Part shown: positions 30,962 to 39,259 of the stretch, piece after piece | How positions within the stretch are numbered: the stretch's first letter is position 1 | Layout: the number at the start of each line of letters is the position of its first letter | Origin: Deltaproteobacteria bacterium | Lineage (GTDB): Bacteria > Desulfobacterota > Syntrophia > Syntrophales > UBA2185 | Assembly (NCBI GenBank): GCA_016874835.1 | Contig: VGTB01000007.1 | Span: forward strand, 1-40,246 | Length of the DNA: 40,246 nt | Direction: 5' to 3' | The notes under the pieces: generated by a model | What the model was told of the DNA's origin: nothing | Seen by the model: the letters and a program-made list of their open reading frames with translations, nothing else | Databases searched by the model: none | Made by a program: the position numbers and the translations under genes

Positions 30962-32128
30962 TTGCAGATTGCCGATCGACTGAAAAAGATTCCACCGTAT
31001 CTCTTTGTGGAACTGAGGAAGAAAATTAATAAAGCTAAAGCTGAGGGGATTGATGTCATCAGTCTTGCCATCGGTGATCCTGTGGAGCCAACACCGGATG
31101 CGATCATTGAGGAGCTCTGCGTGAGAGCGCAGGATCCGGAGAATCACCGCTATCCCACCGACGAAGAGAAGGGAATGTTTGCCTTCCGCAGGGAAATCGC
31201 GAGCTGGTATGGTTCACGGTACGGTGTTCCCCTCGATCCGGCAAGTGAGATTCTGGCGCTCATCGGGTCGAAGGAAGGCTGTCATCACTTTATTCTGGGA
31301 TGCATAAATCCCGGGGATATTATCCTGATGACCGATCCGGGATACCCGGCCTACCGGGCAAGCATTCTCATGGGTGGGGGTGAGCCCTATAACGTACCGA
31401 TCCTGGCAGAAAATCAGTATCTCCCCGTGTTTGAGGACATTCCCTCCGATGTCGCGAAGCGTGCGAAGGGAATTTTCCTCAACTACCCGAACAACCCGAC
31501 TGGTGCCTGTGCCACAAGGGAATTTTTCCACCGTCTGGTGGACTTTGCCCGACAGTATGATGTTGCCGTATGCTTTGATAATCCCTACAGCGAGATCCTG
31601 TTTGACGGGCAGGAGCGTTTAAGTTTTCTCATGGCCGAGAGGGCCAGGGAAGTAGGTGTGGAATTGAATTCTCTTTCCAAACCTTACAACATGACGGGCT
31701 GGCGGATCGGGATGGCTGTGGGTAATCCGGATATCCTTGCGGCCATGAGCAAGGTGAAGGAGAATACCGACTCCGGGATATTCAACCCGATCCAGTATGC
31801 GGCAATCCATGCGCTCAAACACGAGGCGGCAAACATTGATAACATGCTTCAGATTTACAAACGCCGCCGGGAAGTGGTTCTCGAAACGCTCAGGCGCATC
31901 GGGATCGTTTTCAAGCCACCCAGAGGAACATTTTATCTCTGGGTTCCCGTTCCGCAAGGGATGACTTCACTGGATTTCACGGACATCCTGTTTGACAGAA
32001 CAGCCATCGTCGTCGCGGCCGGCACCGCCTACGGTCGGTATGGAGAGGGATATATCCGAATATCCCTTACCGTGCCGGATGGTAGGCTCAAGGAGGCGAT
32101 GGAACGGATTGAGAAGGCATTCACATAA
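30962..32128 (+). CDS. dapL: LL-diaminopimelate aminotransferase
   Basis: I assign the start to the TTG at 30962, nine bases after AGGAGG, giving 388 residues, the usual length; a longer frame reaches back to 30827 inside dapF. This fold-type I PLP enzyme makes LL-diaminopimelate directly from tetrahydrodipicolinate. Key motifs are L-A-I-G-D-P-V-E-P-T-P, L-I-G-S-K-E-G near residue 100, N-Y-P-N-N-P-T-G, and the PLP lysine in L-S-K-P-Y-N-M-T-G-W-R. Adjacent dapF supplies the next step, so the organism probably uses the short aminotransferase route to lysine and cell wall. Confidence 0.93.
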   Translation: MQIADRLKKIPPYLFVELRKKINKAKAEGIDVISLAIGDPVEPTPDAIIEELCVRAQDPENHRYPTDEEKGMFAFRREIASWYGSRYGVPLDPASEILALIGSKEGCHHFILGCINPGDIILMTDPGYPAYRASILMGGGEPYNVPILAENQYLPVFEDIPSDVAKRAKGIFLNYPNNPTGACATREFFHRLVDFARQYDVAVCFDNPYSEILFDGQERLSFLMAERAREVGVELNSLSKPYNMTGWRIGMAVGNPDILAAMSKVKENTDSGIFNPIQYAAIHALKHEAANIDNMLQIYKRRREVVLETLRRIGIVFKPPRGTFYLWVPVPQGMTSLDFTDILFDRTAIVVAAGTAYGRYGEGYIRISLTVPDGRLKEAMERIEKAFT

Positions 32129-32142
32129 CGTGGCGCCCGAAA

Positions 32143-32159
32143 CCCTTCTTACCGAAGGG
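32143..32159. terminator. possible bidirectional terminator hairpin
   Basis: CCCTTC (32143-32148) and GAAGGG (32154-32159) form a six-bp stem in the 39-base gap between the convergent dapL and DUF362 genes. There is no clear T-run, so the call rests mostly on position. Confidence 0.35.
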
Positions 32160-32167
32160 AACAAATC

Positions 32168-33280
32168 TTAAAAATATCTTGCAATTGCCCTTCTGACAAA
32201 TCTGCCTGCAAAGGATTCAGAGGCATGCAGCGCTCCATAGGGACAAACCTCTATGCAGCAGTAACAGCGGATGCACCGGTTGTAATCAAAGCGGATCATT
32301 TTTGCAGGAAGAGAGATTGCTCCGGCGGGACAGATATTGATGCACTCTTCACAGGCACGGCATGTATTATTGTCACACACGGGCCTCTGTAAAAGGTGTT
32401 TCCGAATAAACCCATGCAATATTCGAGGTCCGTACACGAGAGGAACCACAACAGGAAATTTGAAATCGGTAATCTTCGGCAGATGACCGACTATTTCGAT
32501 CTTGTCATCAATCAATCCCATATCCCTTGCGATTTTTACGGTCAGCAACCTTTCCGGGTCTAACCGCAACATCCTGCATACGGTGCTATCCACTGCATGG
32601 GCATCACGGCTCCCGATGAGAACACCAAGTGCTCTCGGGATGCCGCCGCTGCCTGGACCTTCACCTTCCATTGCGAGTATTCCATCGAGTATCGTGAAGG
32701 ACGGGTTGATTCTCTGATAAGTGAGTACCAGCAATTTTGCAAACAACGCGCGATTTACCCCCGTTCTCAGGTGCCATTCCGGTTTCCTGTATCCGATGAT
32801 ACAGCCGAACATGTTCTTTACTCCCAGGGTGAGTAGCATCTGACTGTGTGTCTTGAGTTTGGGGAGGTTTATGACTATGTCGGCGTTGATTGCGTCTTCG
32901 GCGATTTCTATTGTGCGGAAAGGTTCGCCAATATCAATGCTCGCAGATCTCTCGAATTCCTTGCAAATGACATCGGATTCTTTCACCGCATCCCCGATTC
33001 CGCTGATCTTCAGGATCTTTTCAAATGATCCCATGGCAGGGCTATCCGAAACCTGGGGATGTGCGCCCCGGTGAAGTACATATTCCACGGTGGCTTTTAC
33101 AATGTGGGGGTGAGTCAGTACGGCCTGTTGGGGTGTTGCGGGGGAAAGCAAATTTGGTTTAATCAGCACACGTGTATCGGGCGTAATCAGAGAGCCGCCG
33201 ATGGTATTCATGAGTTCGAAAAATGCAGGTCTCAACGTGTTGTAGTCGTATGAGGACTTGCGTATGACAACTGTCGCCAT
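32168..33280 (-). CDS. DUF362 protein with C-terminal 2[4Fe-4S] ferredoxin domain
   Basis: From the ATG at 33278-33280 the product has 370 residues; the frame is open to 33346 but the extra part is not protein-like. The N-terminal DUF362 domain (about 1-280) includes I-K-P-N-L-L, L-P-K-L-K-T-H and G-V-K-N-M-F-G. The C-terminal part carries two cluster motifs: C-R-A-C-E-E-C followed by C-P-A-G-A-I, and C-I-R-C-Y-C-C followed by C-P-Y-G-A-L. The function of DUF362 is unsettled; such proteins are common in anaerobes and are assumed to do redox chemistry. It is convergent with dapL and monocistronic. Confidence 0.88.
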   Translation of the reverse strand: MATVVIRKSSYDYNTLRPAFFELMNTIGGSLITPDTRVLIKPNLLSPATPQQAVLTHPHIVKATVEYVLHRGAHPQVSDSPAMGSFEKILKISGIGDAVKESDVICKEFERSASIDIGEPFRTIEIAEDAINADIVINLPKLKTHSQMLLTLGVKNMFGCIIGYRKPEWHLRTGVNRALFAKLLVLTYQRINPSFTILDGILAMEGEGPGSGGIPRALGVLIGSRDAHAVDSTVCRMLRLDPERLLTVKIARDMGLIDDKIEIVGHLPKITDFKFPVVVPLVYGPRILHGFIRKHLLQRPVCDNNTCRACEECINICPAGAISLPAKMIRFDYNRCIRCYCCIEVCPYGALHASESFAGRFVRRAIARYF

Positions 33281-33460
33281 ATCCGTTTTCCGTACTGTGT
33301 CTGTCTCACCCGTGAAACAGGAATAGAAGGTGAGGTGACAAGGCAATATTGTAATGGGTAAAAATCATTCCTTGACAAATAAACAAAAGTAAATAAAAGC
33401 ATCTTTCAATTAATCGAATATTATAGCGTAAAAAATCGTTGTGATTCATTTTCATGTTCT

Positions 33461-33480
33461 ATATACTTAAATAAGTATAT
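33461..33480. promoter_or_regulatory. AT-rich palindrome before the Csd6-like gene
   Basis: ATATACTTA (33461-33469) and TAAGTATAT (33472-33480) are exact reverse complements separated by two bases, 17 bases before the ATG of the YkuD gene. It could be an operator or promoter element. No ribosome site is evident between it and the start codon. Confidence 0.4.
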
Positions 33481-33497
33481 TATCCCATGTCTGCGAT

Positions 33498-34727
33498 ATG
33501 AACAGATTCAAGAGCGATAGATTTTCATCGAGGTCAGTGTATCGTAAACTATCTTTAGCAATCTTCGCAGTATTGGTCGTCTCGAATGCGGTTTTATTGT
33601 ATCTCTTTATTCAGGAGAGAAGCAATAACAAGAATCTGATAAAATTCGTTACCGAGGCGCGCAGGGATTTAGATCAGATCCATGAATCGCTGAGGCAGAA
33701 AGATCTGCAGAAGGCTTTCCGTCACCTCACCGAAGCCCAGAAACAGGTAGTGGCCCTGTTGCCGGCACAATCCTTGTCCTCACAACAGCCAAAGGCGGAG
33801 AAAGAAGCATCGCAACCGGTGCCTCCGGTGCGGGAAAGAGTGGCATCTGTTCCTCCTCAACCTGTAGTCAGTTTAGTCTCAGCCGCTCATGGAGTACCCG
33901 GTCCCCTTGTATTTGCCGACGCAGGGGAATATCTTCTGGTCTGTGAAAAGGATTTAAAGAACCTTGCGGTTTACCGCTTCACTGAGGGTAAGTTTTCCCT
34001 TGTAACGCAGTATCCGTGCGTTGTAGGCGCCAACAATTATGATAAGGTGCAGGACGGTGACTTTGCGACGCCGTTAGGAGTTTATTTTTTCCTGCGGTTT
34101 TCTCCGGGGAATACTCTTCCAGAAATTTATGGATACGGTGCGTACATAACGAATTACCCCAATTTCATGGATCGGAGGGAAGGTAAAAAAGGCGGCGGGA
34201 TCTGGCTTCATGGTCACAGCCCCGGGAAGAACATAGGCTTTGATGTTGTTGATACGAAGGGCTGTATCGTGGTGAGTAATAATGCCTTGAGGGAAATGAG
34301 CACCTTTCTCAACCCGAGAGGCACTCCCATTGTGATAGTGAACAATCTCCAGTTTGCGAAACAGGAAGATCAGAGTGAGTTGTCAAAGGAGTTGAGGGCT
34401 TTTCTCGATTCATGGAAGCACTCGTGGGAGAGCATTGATACGAAAAAATATTTGAGCTACTATTCCACGAATTTTGTCAATAGCGAAGGGATGAGTTTCC
34501 CTGACTTCAAAAAACACAAGGAAAGGACGAATAGAACGAAAAAGTTCATTCAGCTGAAAATTGATAATCTCGCAATCCTCATACCACCGGAACATGGAGG
34601 AAAAATCGCAATTGCTCGATTTCTTCAAAGATATAATTCCAATAATTTCAAGAGTGATACGAGAAAAATCTTCTATCTGAGGAAAGGGCAAACCGAATGG
34701 CAAATCATAGGCGAATCTTCATATTAG
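33498..34727 (+). CDS. YkuD-type L,D-transpeptidase/carboxypeptidase, Csd6/Pgp2-like
   Basis: The 409-residue protein has one N-terminal membrane segment (17-38), a helical and proline-rich linker (45-125), and a YkuD catalytic domain (about 138-318). H238 and H240 are in W-L-H-G-H, and the nucleophile C256 is in T-K-G-C-I-V-V. The usual arginine after G-C-V is replaced by valine, as in the YafK/Csd6 group. A C-terminal NTF2-like domain (about 325-409) follows. That order matches Csd6 of Helicobacter and Pgp2 of Campylobacter, which trim peptidoglycan tetrapeptides and set helical shape. The next gene, overlapping by 31 bases, is Csd4/Pgp1-like. It acts in the periplasm. Confidence 0.85.
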   Translation: MNRFKSDRFSSRSVYRKLSLAIFAVLVVSNAVLLYLFIQERSNNKNLIKFVTEARRDLDQIHESLRQKDLQKAFRHLTEAQKQVVALLPAQSLSSQQPKAEKEASQPVPPVRERVASVPPQPVVSLVSAAHGVPGPLVFADAGEYLLVCEKDLKNLAVYRFTEGKFSLVTQYPCVVGANNYDKVQDGDFATPLGVYFFLRFSPGNTLPEIYGYGAYITNYPNFMDRREGKKGGGIWLHGHSPGKNIGFDVVDTKGCIVVSNNALREMSTFLNPRGTPIVIVNNLQFAKQEDQSELSKELRAFLDSWKHSWESIDTKKYLSYYSTNFVNSEGMSFPDFKKHKERTNRTKKFIQLKIDNLAILIPPEHGGKIAIARFLQRYNSNNFKSDTRKIFYLRKGQTEWQIIGESSY

Positions 34728-35605
34728 GTTGCATAGTATTCCTCAGCCTTGTGTTCATCGTCAGCTATTTTACGTCAAAAAGAAATGTCCCTCCGAAAAT
34801 CAATCCAACGGTGCAGAAATATTTCAGTGGAACATCTCAGGAAGTATCCGTGTACTTAATTACCGGTGAAGAGAAGGGGCCAACTCTGCTCATCTTTGCC
34901 GGAATCCACGGGGATGAAGCAGGCGGTTATTTAACGGCGGAAAGATATGCGGCTGTAAAGGTCAAAAAAGGTACATTGATCGTTGTTCCGCGCTTGAATT
35001 TGCCGGCCGTTTTGAAAAAGACTCGGCATGGTATCAGTGGAGATATGAACCGGCTCTTCCACATGCCTGAACGCAAAAATTACAGTCCCGACGCAAAGGT
35101 TGTGGATCTTGCAAAAGATCTTATTAAAAGTGCCGACTACGTCTTGAATCTCCATCAGGGTGAAGGCTTCTACTCCCCGAAATGGATCTCTCATAAGAGA
35201 AACCCTTTACGGTGGGGACAGTGCAATGTCATTGATGCACCCATTTTTGATTTGCCCAATGGAGATAAGCTGGAGCTCGCCAGGTTTGCAGAAAAAGTCG
35301 CCGCCAGATCGAATGCCGTAATTAAAGACAAGCGGTACTATTTCCAGGTGAATAACACCAATACGGCGAGTCGAAAGTCACTCCATAAGGAACAGAGGAG
35401 GTCTCTCACATATTACGCCCTGTACAAGCAGCATAAAACCGCTCTGGCGCTTGAATCAACGAAGAACTGTTCTTTGAGTCAGGCCATCTCGTTCTTAACA
35501 ATCGCCACCAATTCAGTGATCGCGGAGGTGGGAATCCTGGCGGAAAGTCTTCCAAGGACGGATCCTGCCACAATCAGGGCAGAAATCAGAGAGAAAAAGA
35601 CATAG
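34697..35605 (+). CDS. M14/M99-like zinc carboxypeptidase, Csd4/Pgp1-like
   Basis: The 302-residue protein has an N-terminal membrane anchor (about 6-26), then a zinc-carboxypeptidase core. H71 and E74 are in G-I-H-G-D-E, H153 is in L-N-L-H-Q-G-E, and the catalytic glutamate is E253 in A-L-E-S-T-K. R-L-N in V-P-R-L-N and M-N-R match substrate-binding arginine/asparagine positions of the family. Helicobacter Csd4 and Campylobacter Pgp1 remove D-amino acids from tripeptides. Together with the overlapping YkuD gene this should tailor stem peptides in sequence. An aspartoacylase-type deacylase is a less likely alternative. Confidence 0.82.
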   Translation: MANHRRIFILGCIVFLSLVFIVSYFTSKRNVPPKINPTVQKYFSGTSQEVSVYLITGEEKGPTLLIFAGIHGDEAGGYLTAERYAAVKVKKGTLIVVPRLNLPAVLKKTRHGISGDMNRLFHMPERKNYSPDAKVVDLAKDLIKSADYVLNLHQGEGFYSPKWISHKRNPLRWGQCNVIDAPIFDLPNGDKLELARFAEKVAARSNAVIKDKRYYFQVNNTNTASRKSLHKEQRRSLTYYALYKQHKTALALESTKNCSLSQAISFLTIATNSVIAEVGILAESLPRTDPATIRAEIREKKT

Positions 35606-35624
35606 GGGAACGGGGTCTTCCCCT
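35604..35624 (+). terminator. possible terminator after the Csd4-like gene
   Basis: AGGGGAA (35604-35610), a seven-base loop, and TTCCCCT (35618-35624) form a perfect 7-bp stem overlapping the stop codon. A pyrimidine-rich but not pure-T stretch follows. Confidence 0.4.
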
Positions 35625-35735
35625 GATACCCCTTTCTCATTGACATCTCATAGCCTTTGTCCTATACTTCCCGCGCAAAAAAACATTTCTCCATCTATCA
35701 ACAAAAAAATTCGTTGGCATGACGATTTCCTATCC

Positions 35736-36512
35736 ATGAATTCCGCAGGAATTGATATCGGTTCCATCAGTACAAAGGCAGCGATTATGAATGACGGTGT
35801 ACTGATGGGTACAAAGGTGATATTTACTGGTTACAATGCGGAAATGGCCGGGAAAAAGGTATTGGATACAGTCCTCGCAGAGCTGAACCTGCCGCCGGAA
35901 TCCATTGACCTCGTTGTGGCGACAGGCTACGGGAGAAAAAGTATGGCGTCGGCCGATAAGATCATCACGGAAATCTCCTGCCACGCGGCGGGAGCACGTT
36001 ATCTGAATCCCCGGGTTCGATCAATAATAGACATCGGAGGTCAGGACAGCAAGGCAATCCTGATTGACGAGAACGGGTCCGTCATTGATTTCGTGATGAA
36101 TGACAAATGTGCTGCAGGTACAGGCCGGTTTCTTGAAGTCATGGCAGGTGCACTGGAAGTTGATCTGGATAAATTCGGGGAAATTTCACTGAGGGCAGAG
36201 AGTCCCTCGAAAATCAGCAGTCTCTGTACAGTGTTTGCCGAATCAGAAGTGATATCGCTGATCTCAAAGGGAGAATCGAGGGAGAATATCATCGCCGGCA
36301 TTCATGAGTCCATCTGCGGGAGAATATCGGCCATGACGCACCGAATAGGGATAAAACCTCCTGTCATGATGACAGGCGGCGTGGCTAAGAATATCGGAGT
36401 GGTAAGGGCATTGGAGAGAATTATCGGCACGCCAATAGAAGTATCCATGTATGCCCAGGAGAATGGCGCCATCGGTGCGGCGTTTCTCGCACAGAATCTT
36501 GCCGCTGTGTAG
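35736..36512 (+). CDS. 2-hydroxyacyl-CoA dehydratase activator (BadF/HgdC family ATPase)
   Basis: From the ATG at 35736 the product has 258 residues, the usual size for HgdC-type archerases; the frame extends to 35640 without support. These homodimeric ASKHA-fold ATPases hold one [4Fe-4S] cluster and inject a low-potential electron into 2-hydroxyacyl-CoA or benzoyl-CoA type dehydratases/reductases. Visible motifs are G-I-D-I-G-S-I-S-T-K-A, I-D-I-G-G-Q-D-S-K, cluster cysteines in N-D-K-C-A-A-G-T-G-R-F and S-S-L-C-T-V-F-A-E-S-E-V, and T-G-G-V-A-K-N. No dehydratase subunit lies next to it, so its partner is elsewhere. Confidence 0.92.
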   Translation: MNSAGIDIGSISTKAAIMNDGVLMGTKVIFTGYNAEMAGKKVLDTVLAELNLPPESIDLVVATGYGRKSMASADKIITEISCHAAGARYLNPRVRSIIDIGGQDSKAILIDENGSVIDFVMNDKCAAGTGRFLEVMAGALEVDLDKFGEISLRAESPSKISSLCTVFAESEVISLISKGESRENIIAGIHESICGRISAMTHRIGIKPPVMMTGGVAKNIGVVRALERIIGTPIEVSMYAQENGAIGAAFLAQNLAAV

Positions 36513-36580
36513 CTGTTCTGAATACCTCAGGGGAACGAAACCATTGTAGCGGCTTCGCATGCCGGAAAGAGTAACCCCAT

Positions 36581-37936
36581 ATGGATGGCAGACCTACCTA
36601 CGAAGAGCTGTTGCGAAAAATCAAGCAACTGGAAAGGAAGGCCGCAGAGTACGGGTGGTTGGAAGAAGTATATCGCTCGGTGGCGGAATTCACCAGTGAC
36701 TCCATATATCTCGTAGACCGAAACTGTGCATACCTTTTTATTAATAACCACCATAAGAAGAGACTTGGACTCCGGGCGAAAAATATTATCGGTAAACGGT
36801 ACGCAGATTTTCATACCCCTGAAGAGGTGAAAGAGTTTACGGGAGCGGTGACCAGGGTATTCTCTACGGGACGACCTTTTCAGCACGAACACAAGAGCAG
36901 CAGGGATAAGAGATATTTCCTCCGGACGTTCAGCCCGGTAAAGAGGAGCGGTCCCCGCAGCAAAATTACAGGGGTTGTGGTTGTTTCCACGGATATCACC
37001 GAGCAGAAGCTGGTGGAAGAAGCGATCCGGGAAAGCGAGCAAAAATACAGAACGATCATTGAAAATATAGAAGATGGCTATCATGAGGTTGATCTTTCCG
37101 GCAACACCACCTTCTTCAATGACGCCTTATTGAAAATGCTCGGGTATTCCAGGGATGAATTCGCCGGGATGAATTATCGAGATTTCATCGATGGAGAGAA
37201 TGCCAAGATTTTATTCCAGACGTTTCACGAAGTGTACGAGACCCGGAAACCTTCCAGAGGTGTTGAACTCGTGGTGAGAAGAAAAGATGGAGCTAATCGG
37301 AATGTGGAAGTCTCCATATCTTTGATCCGGGATGCGAAGGGAAAACGGATAGGGTATCGGAATCTTATTCGCGATGTGACTGAACGTAAGAGAACCGAGG
37401 AAACAATAAGACGCCTGGCGTATCATGACCCCCTCACAGGTCTTCCGAACCGTCTTCTCTTTAGGGATCGGCTGAATATGGCAATAGCGGCGGCTAAGCG
37501 CTATCGGCAGCATGTTGCGGTAATGCTGTTGGATCTTGACAACTTCAAGGACATCAACGATACGCTGGGGCATCATGTGGGAGACCAGCTGCTCCAGAAG
37601 GTTGGTCAACGTCTGGTGAAACTCCTGCGCAAGGGGGATACTGTCTCGCGCATGGGGGGTGATGAGTTTTTGCTCCTGCTTCCGGAAATCAAAAGAAAAG
37701 AAGTAACCACAATGATCGCTCAGAAAATTGTAGAGGCATTCGGGAGCTCTTTTGTCATAGATGACCGCAATCTGTATATCACTACCAGTATAGGAATAGC
37801 CATCTATCCGGATAGTTCTGACAACGTCGACACTTTGATCAAACATGCGGACATTGCGATGTACCGGGTAAAGGAGTCGGGCAGAAATAACTACAGGATA
37901 TTTTCCCCCGATATGATCTCCAGACCGGTGGATTGA
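36581..37936 (+). CDS. PAS-PAS-GGDEF diguanylate cyclase
   Basis: The 451-residue protein starts with a short coiled coil, then two PAS domains (about 25-145 and 150-270, each ending in a D-I-T-E or D-V-T-E-R-K linker motif), and a GGDEF domain (about 280-445). The active loop G-G-D-E-F is at 359-363, with the inhibitory c-di-GMP site R-K-G-D (350-353) five residues upstream. It should make c-di-GMP in response to a signal bound by the PAS domains. No EAL domain or membrane segment is present. The gene's stop codon overlaps the next start. Confidence 0.95.
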   Translation: MDGRPTYEELLRKIKQLERKAAEYGWLEEVYRSVAEFTSDSIYLVDRNCAYLFINNHHKKRLGLRAKNIIGKRYADFHTPEEVKEFTGAVTRVFSTGRPFQHEHKSSRDKRYFLRTFSPVKRSGPRSKITGVVVVSTDITEQKLVEEAIRESEQKYRTIIENIEDGYHEVDLSGNTTFFNDALLKMLGYSRDEFAGMNYRDFIDGENAKILFQTFHEVYETRKPSRGVELVVRRKDGANRNVEVSISLIRDAKGKRIGYRNLIRDVTERKRTEETIRRLAYHDPLTGLPNRLLFRDRLNMAIAAAKRYRQHVAVMLLDLDNFKDINDTLGHHVGDQLLQKVGQRLVKLLRKGDTVSRMGGDEFLLLLPEIKRKEVTTMIAQKIVEAFGSSFVIDDRNLYITTSIGIAIYPDSSDNVDTLIKHADIAMYRVKESGRNNYRIFSPDMISRPVD

Positions 37937-38466
37937 TGCTGCCGGGAATGATGGCAATGGATGATTCTCAATCGGGTAACCGGATGCGGATTGCAGGATA
38001 TTTCCCGGGTGCTGTCGGTAGAATTACCGAGCTTCATGCGACGTATTATTACGAGCATTGGGGTCTCGATGTTTCCTTTGAAGCCCAGGTGGGCAGAGAA
38101 TTGTCGGAATTCGTGGGGGCATTCCAGAAAGGCAGAGACGGTCTTTGGGTTGCCACCTGCGAGGGGGAGCTTTCAGGATCCATCGCTATCGATGGACGCA
38201 AAGCACACAACGAAGGGGCACGGCTGCGCTGGTACATTGTGGCGCCGAAATTTCAGAGGCGTGGTCTCGGGCTCACACTGCTGCGTGAGGCTATCCAGTT
38301 TTGCGGAAAAGCGGGATATAAAAAAATCTATCTGTGGACATTCCGGGGGCTTGACACGGCGCGCAGATTGTATGAGCAGGAAGGGTTCAGGATCTCCGAA
38401 GAGCACGAAGTACCTCAGTGGGGCGTCATTCTCACCGAACAGAAATTCGAACTGATCCTGCCGTGA
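37936..38466 (+). CDS. GNAT-family N-acetyltransferase
   Basis: This 176-residue protein has the acetyl-CoA loop Q-R-R-G-L-G in V-A-P-K-F-Q-R-R-G-L-G, the L-W-T-F-R-G-L-D-T-A-R-R-L-Y-E segment and a closing G-F-R-I motif. The start ATG overlaps the diguanylate cyclase stop as TGATG, so translation is coupled. The pairing suggests a regulatory link, but the acetylated target is unknown. A MarR-fused form of this acetyltransferase type exists in other bacteria; here the regulator domain is absent. Confidence 0.88.
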   Translation: MLPGMMAMDDSQSGNRMRIAGYFPGAVGRITELHATYYYEHWGLDVSFEAQVGRELSEFVGAFQKGRDGLWVATCEGELSGSIAIDGRKAHNEGARLRWYIVAPKFQRRGLGLTLLREAIQFCGKAGYKKIYLWTFRGLDTARRLYEQEGFRISEEHEVPQWGVILTEQKFELILP

Positions 38467-38501
38467 ACATCATCATAAGAACGAATGACATAAATGCGTG
38501 A

Positions 38502-39233
38502 ATGGGCGTAAAAGAATATCTGCCTCAGAAGAATCGTAAGAAATGGCTGGCCCTTGCGGCACTGGTCATACTGATTCTTACGGGGTCCCTTATTTTTTCC
38601 GGAAATGCCTGGGAGGGAAGAAAAATGAGATCATCCCGCGACGGAGCTGGTCCGGTGATACAACTTCCAAAACCTCAATTACGCGGTAAAGTTTCTGTTG
38701 AAGAAGCGCTGGTCAGGCGGGAATCTGTCCGGAGCTTTTCCTCCAAACCGCTGACAGAATCAGAGCTGTCACAGATATTATGGTCTGCTCAGGGGATCAC
38801 CCGCCCCTGGGGTGGCAGAACGACCCCCTCTGCCGGCGCGCTGTACCCCCTCGAACTGTATGTGGTTCTACGGGACGGCTTATACCACTATGTTCCCCAG
38901 AGTCATCAGTTGATTCGTGTTTCGGATAAGAATCTGTCGGGAGAACTGGCATCTGCCGCCTTGGGTCAGGATTGCCTGCGGGAGGCCCCTGCCGTGGTGG
39001 TTATCGCGGCGGTATATGAGAGGATCGAAAGGAAATACGGGCGCCGTGGCGAACGATACGTGAAGATCGAGGTGGGGCACGCCGCGCAAAATATTCTTCT
39101 CCAGGCGGTCGCGCTGGGACTCGGGGCGGTACCGATCGGAGCGTATTACGATGATCGTGTGCAGAAGGTTTTGAATCTCCCCATGAATCACGAACCCCTT
39201 TATTTGATACCTGTCGGTCACAGGGGAAAATAA
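38502..39233 (+). CDS. membrane-anchored SagB-like nitroreductase
   Basis: The 243-residue protein begins with one membrane segment (about 14-32) and continues as a SagB-type flavoprotein. It has R-R-E-S-V-R-S-F near 68-75, L-W-S-A-Q-G-I-T, the S-A-G-A-L-Y-P-L-E-L motif, V-G-H-A-A-Q-N-I-L-L-Q-A and L-G-L-G-A-V-P-I-G-A. SagB proteins bind FMN; some oxidise azoline rings, but many free-standing ones in anaerobes have no peptide substrate nearby. No cyclodehydratase or precursor peptide gene is seen. The anchor places the domain on the outer face of the inner membrane or facing the cytoplasm, depending on topology; the basic N-terminus favours the former. Confidence 0.85.
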   Translation: MGVKEYLPQKNRKKWLALAALVILILTGSLIFSGNAWEGRKMRSSRDGAGPVIQLPKPQLRGKVSVEEALVRRESVRSFSSKPLTESELSQILWSAQGITRPWGGRTTPSAGALYPLELYVVLRDGLYHYVPQSHQLIRVSDKNLSGELASAALGQDCLREAPAVVVIAAVYERIERKYGRRGERYVKIEVGHAAQNILLQAVALGLGAVPIGAYYDDRVQKVLNLPMNHEPLYLIPVGHRGK

Positions 39234-39259
39234 CACAGAAAGGGTGATGGAGGTTACTT

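Noticed and set aside
38502-39233. SagB-like protein as part of an azoline peptide natural-product cluster
   Set aside because: No YcaO/SagC-D, protease or precursor peptide gene is present, and the protein has a membrane anchor.
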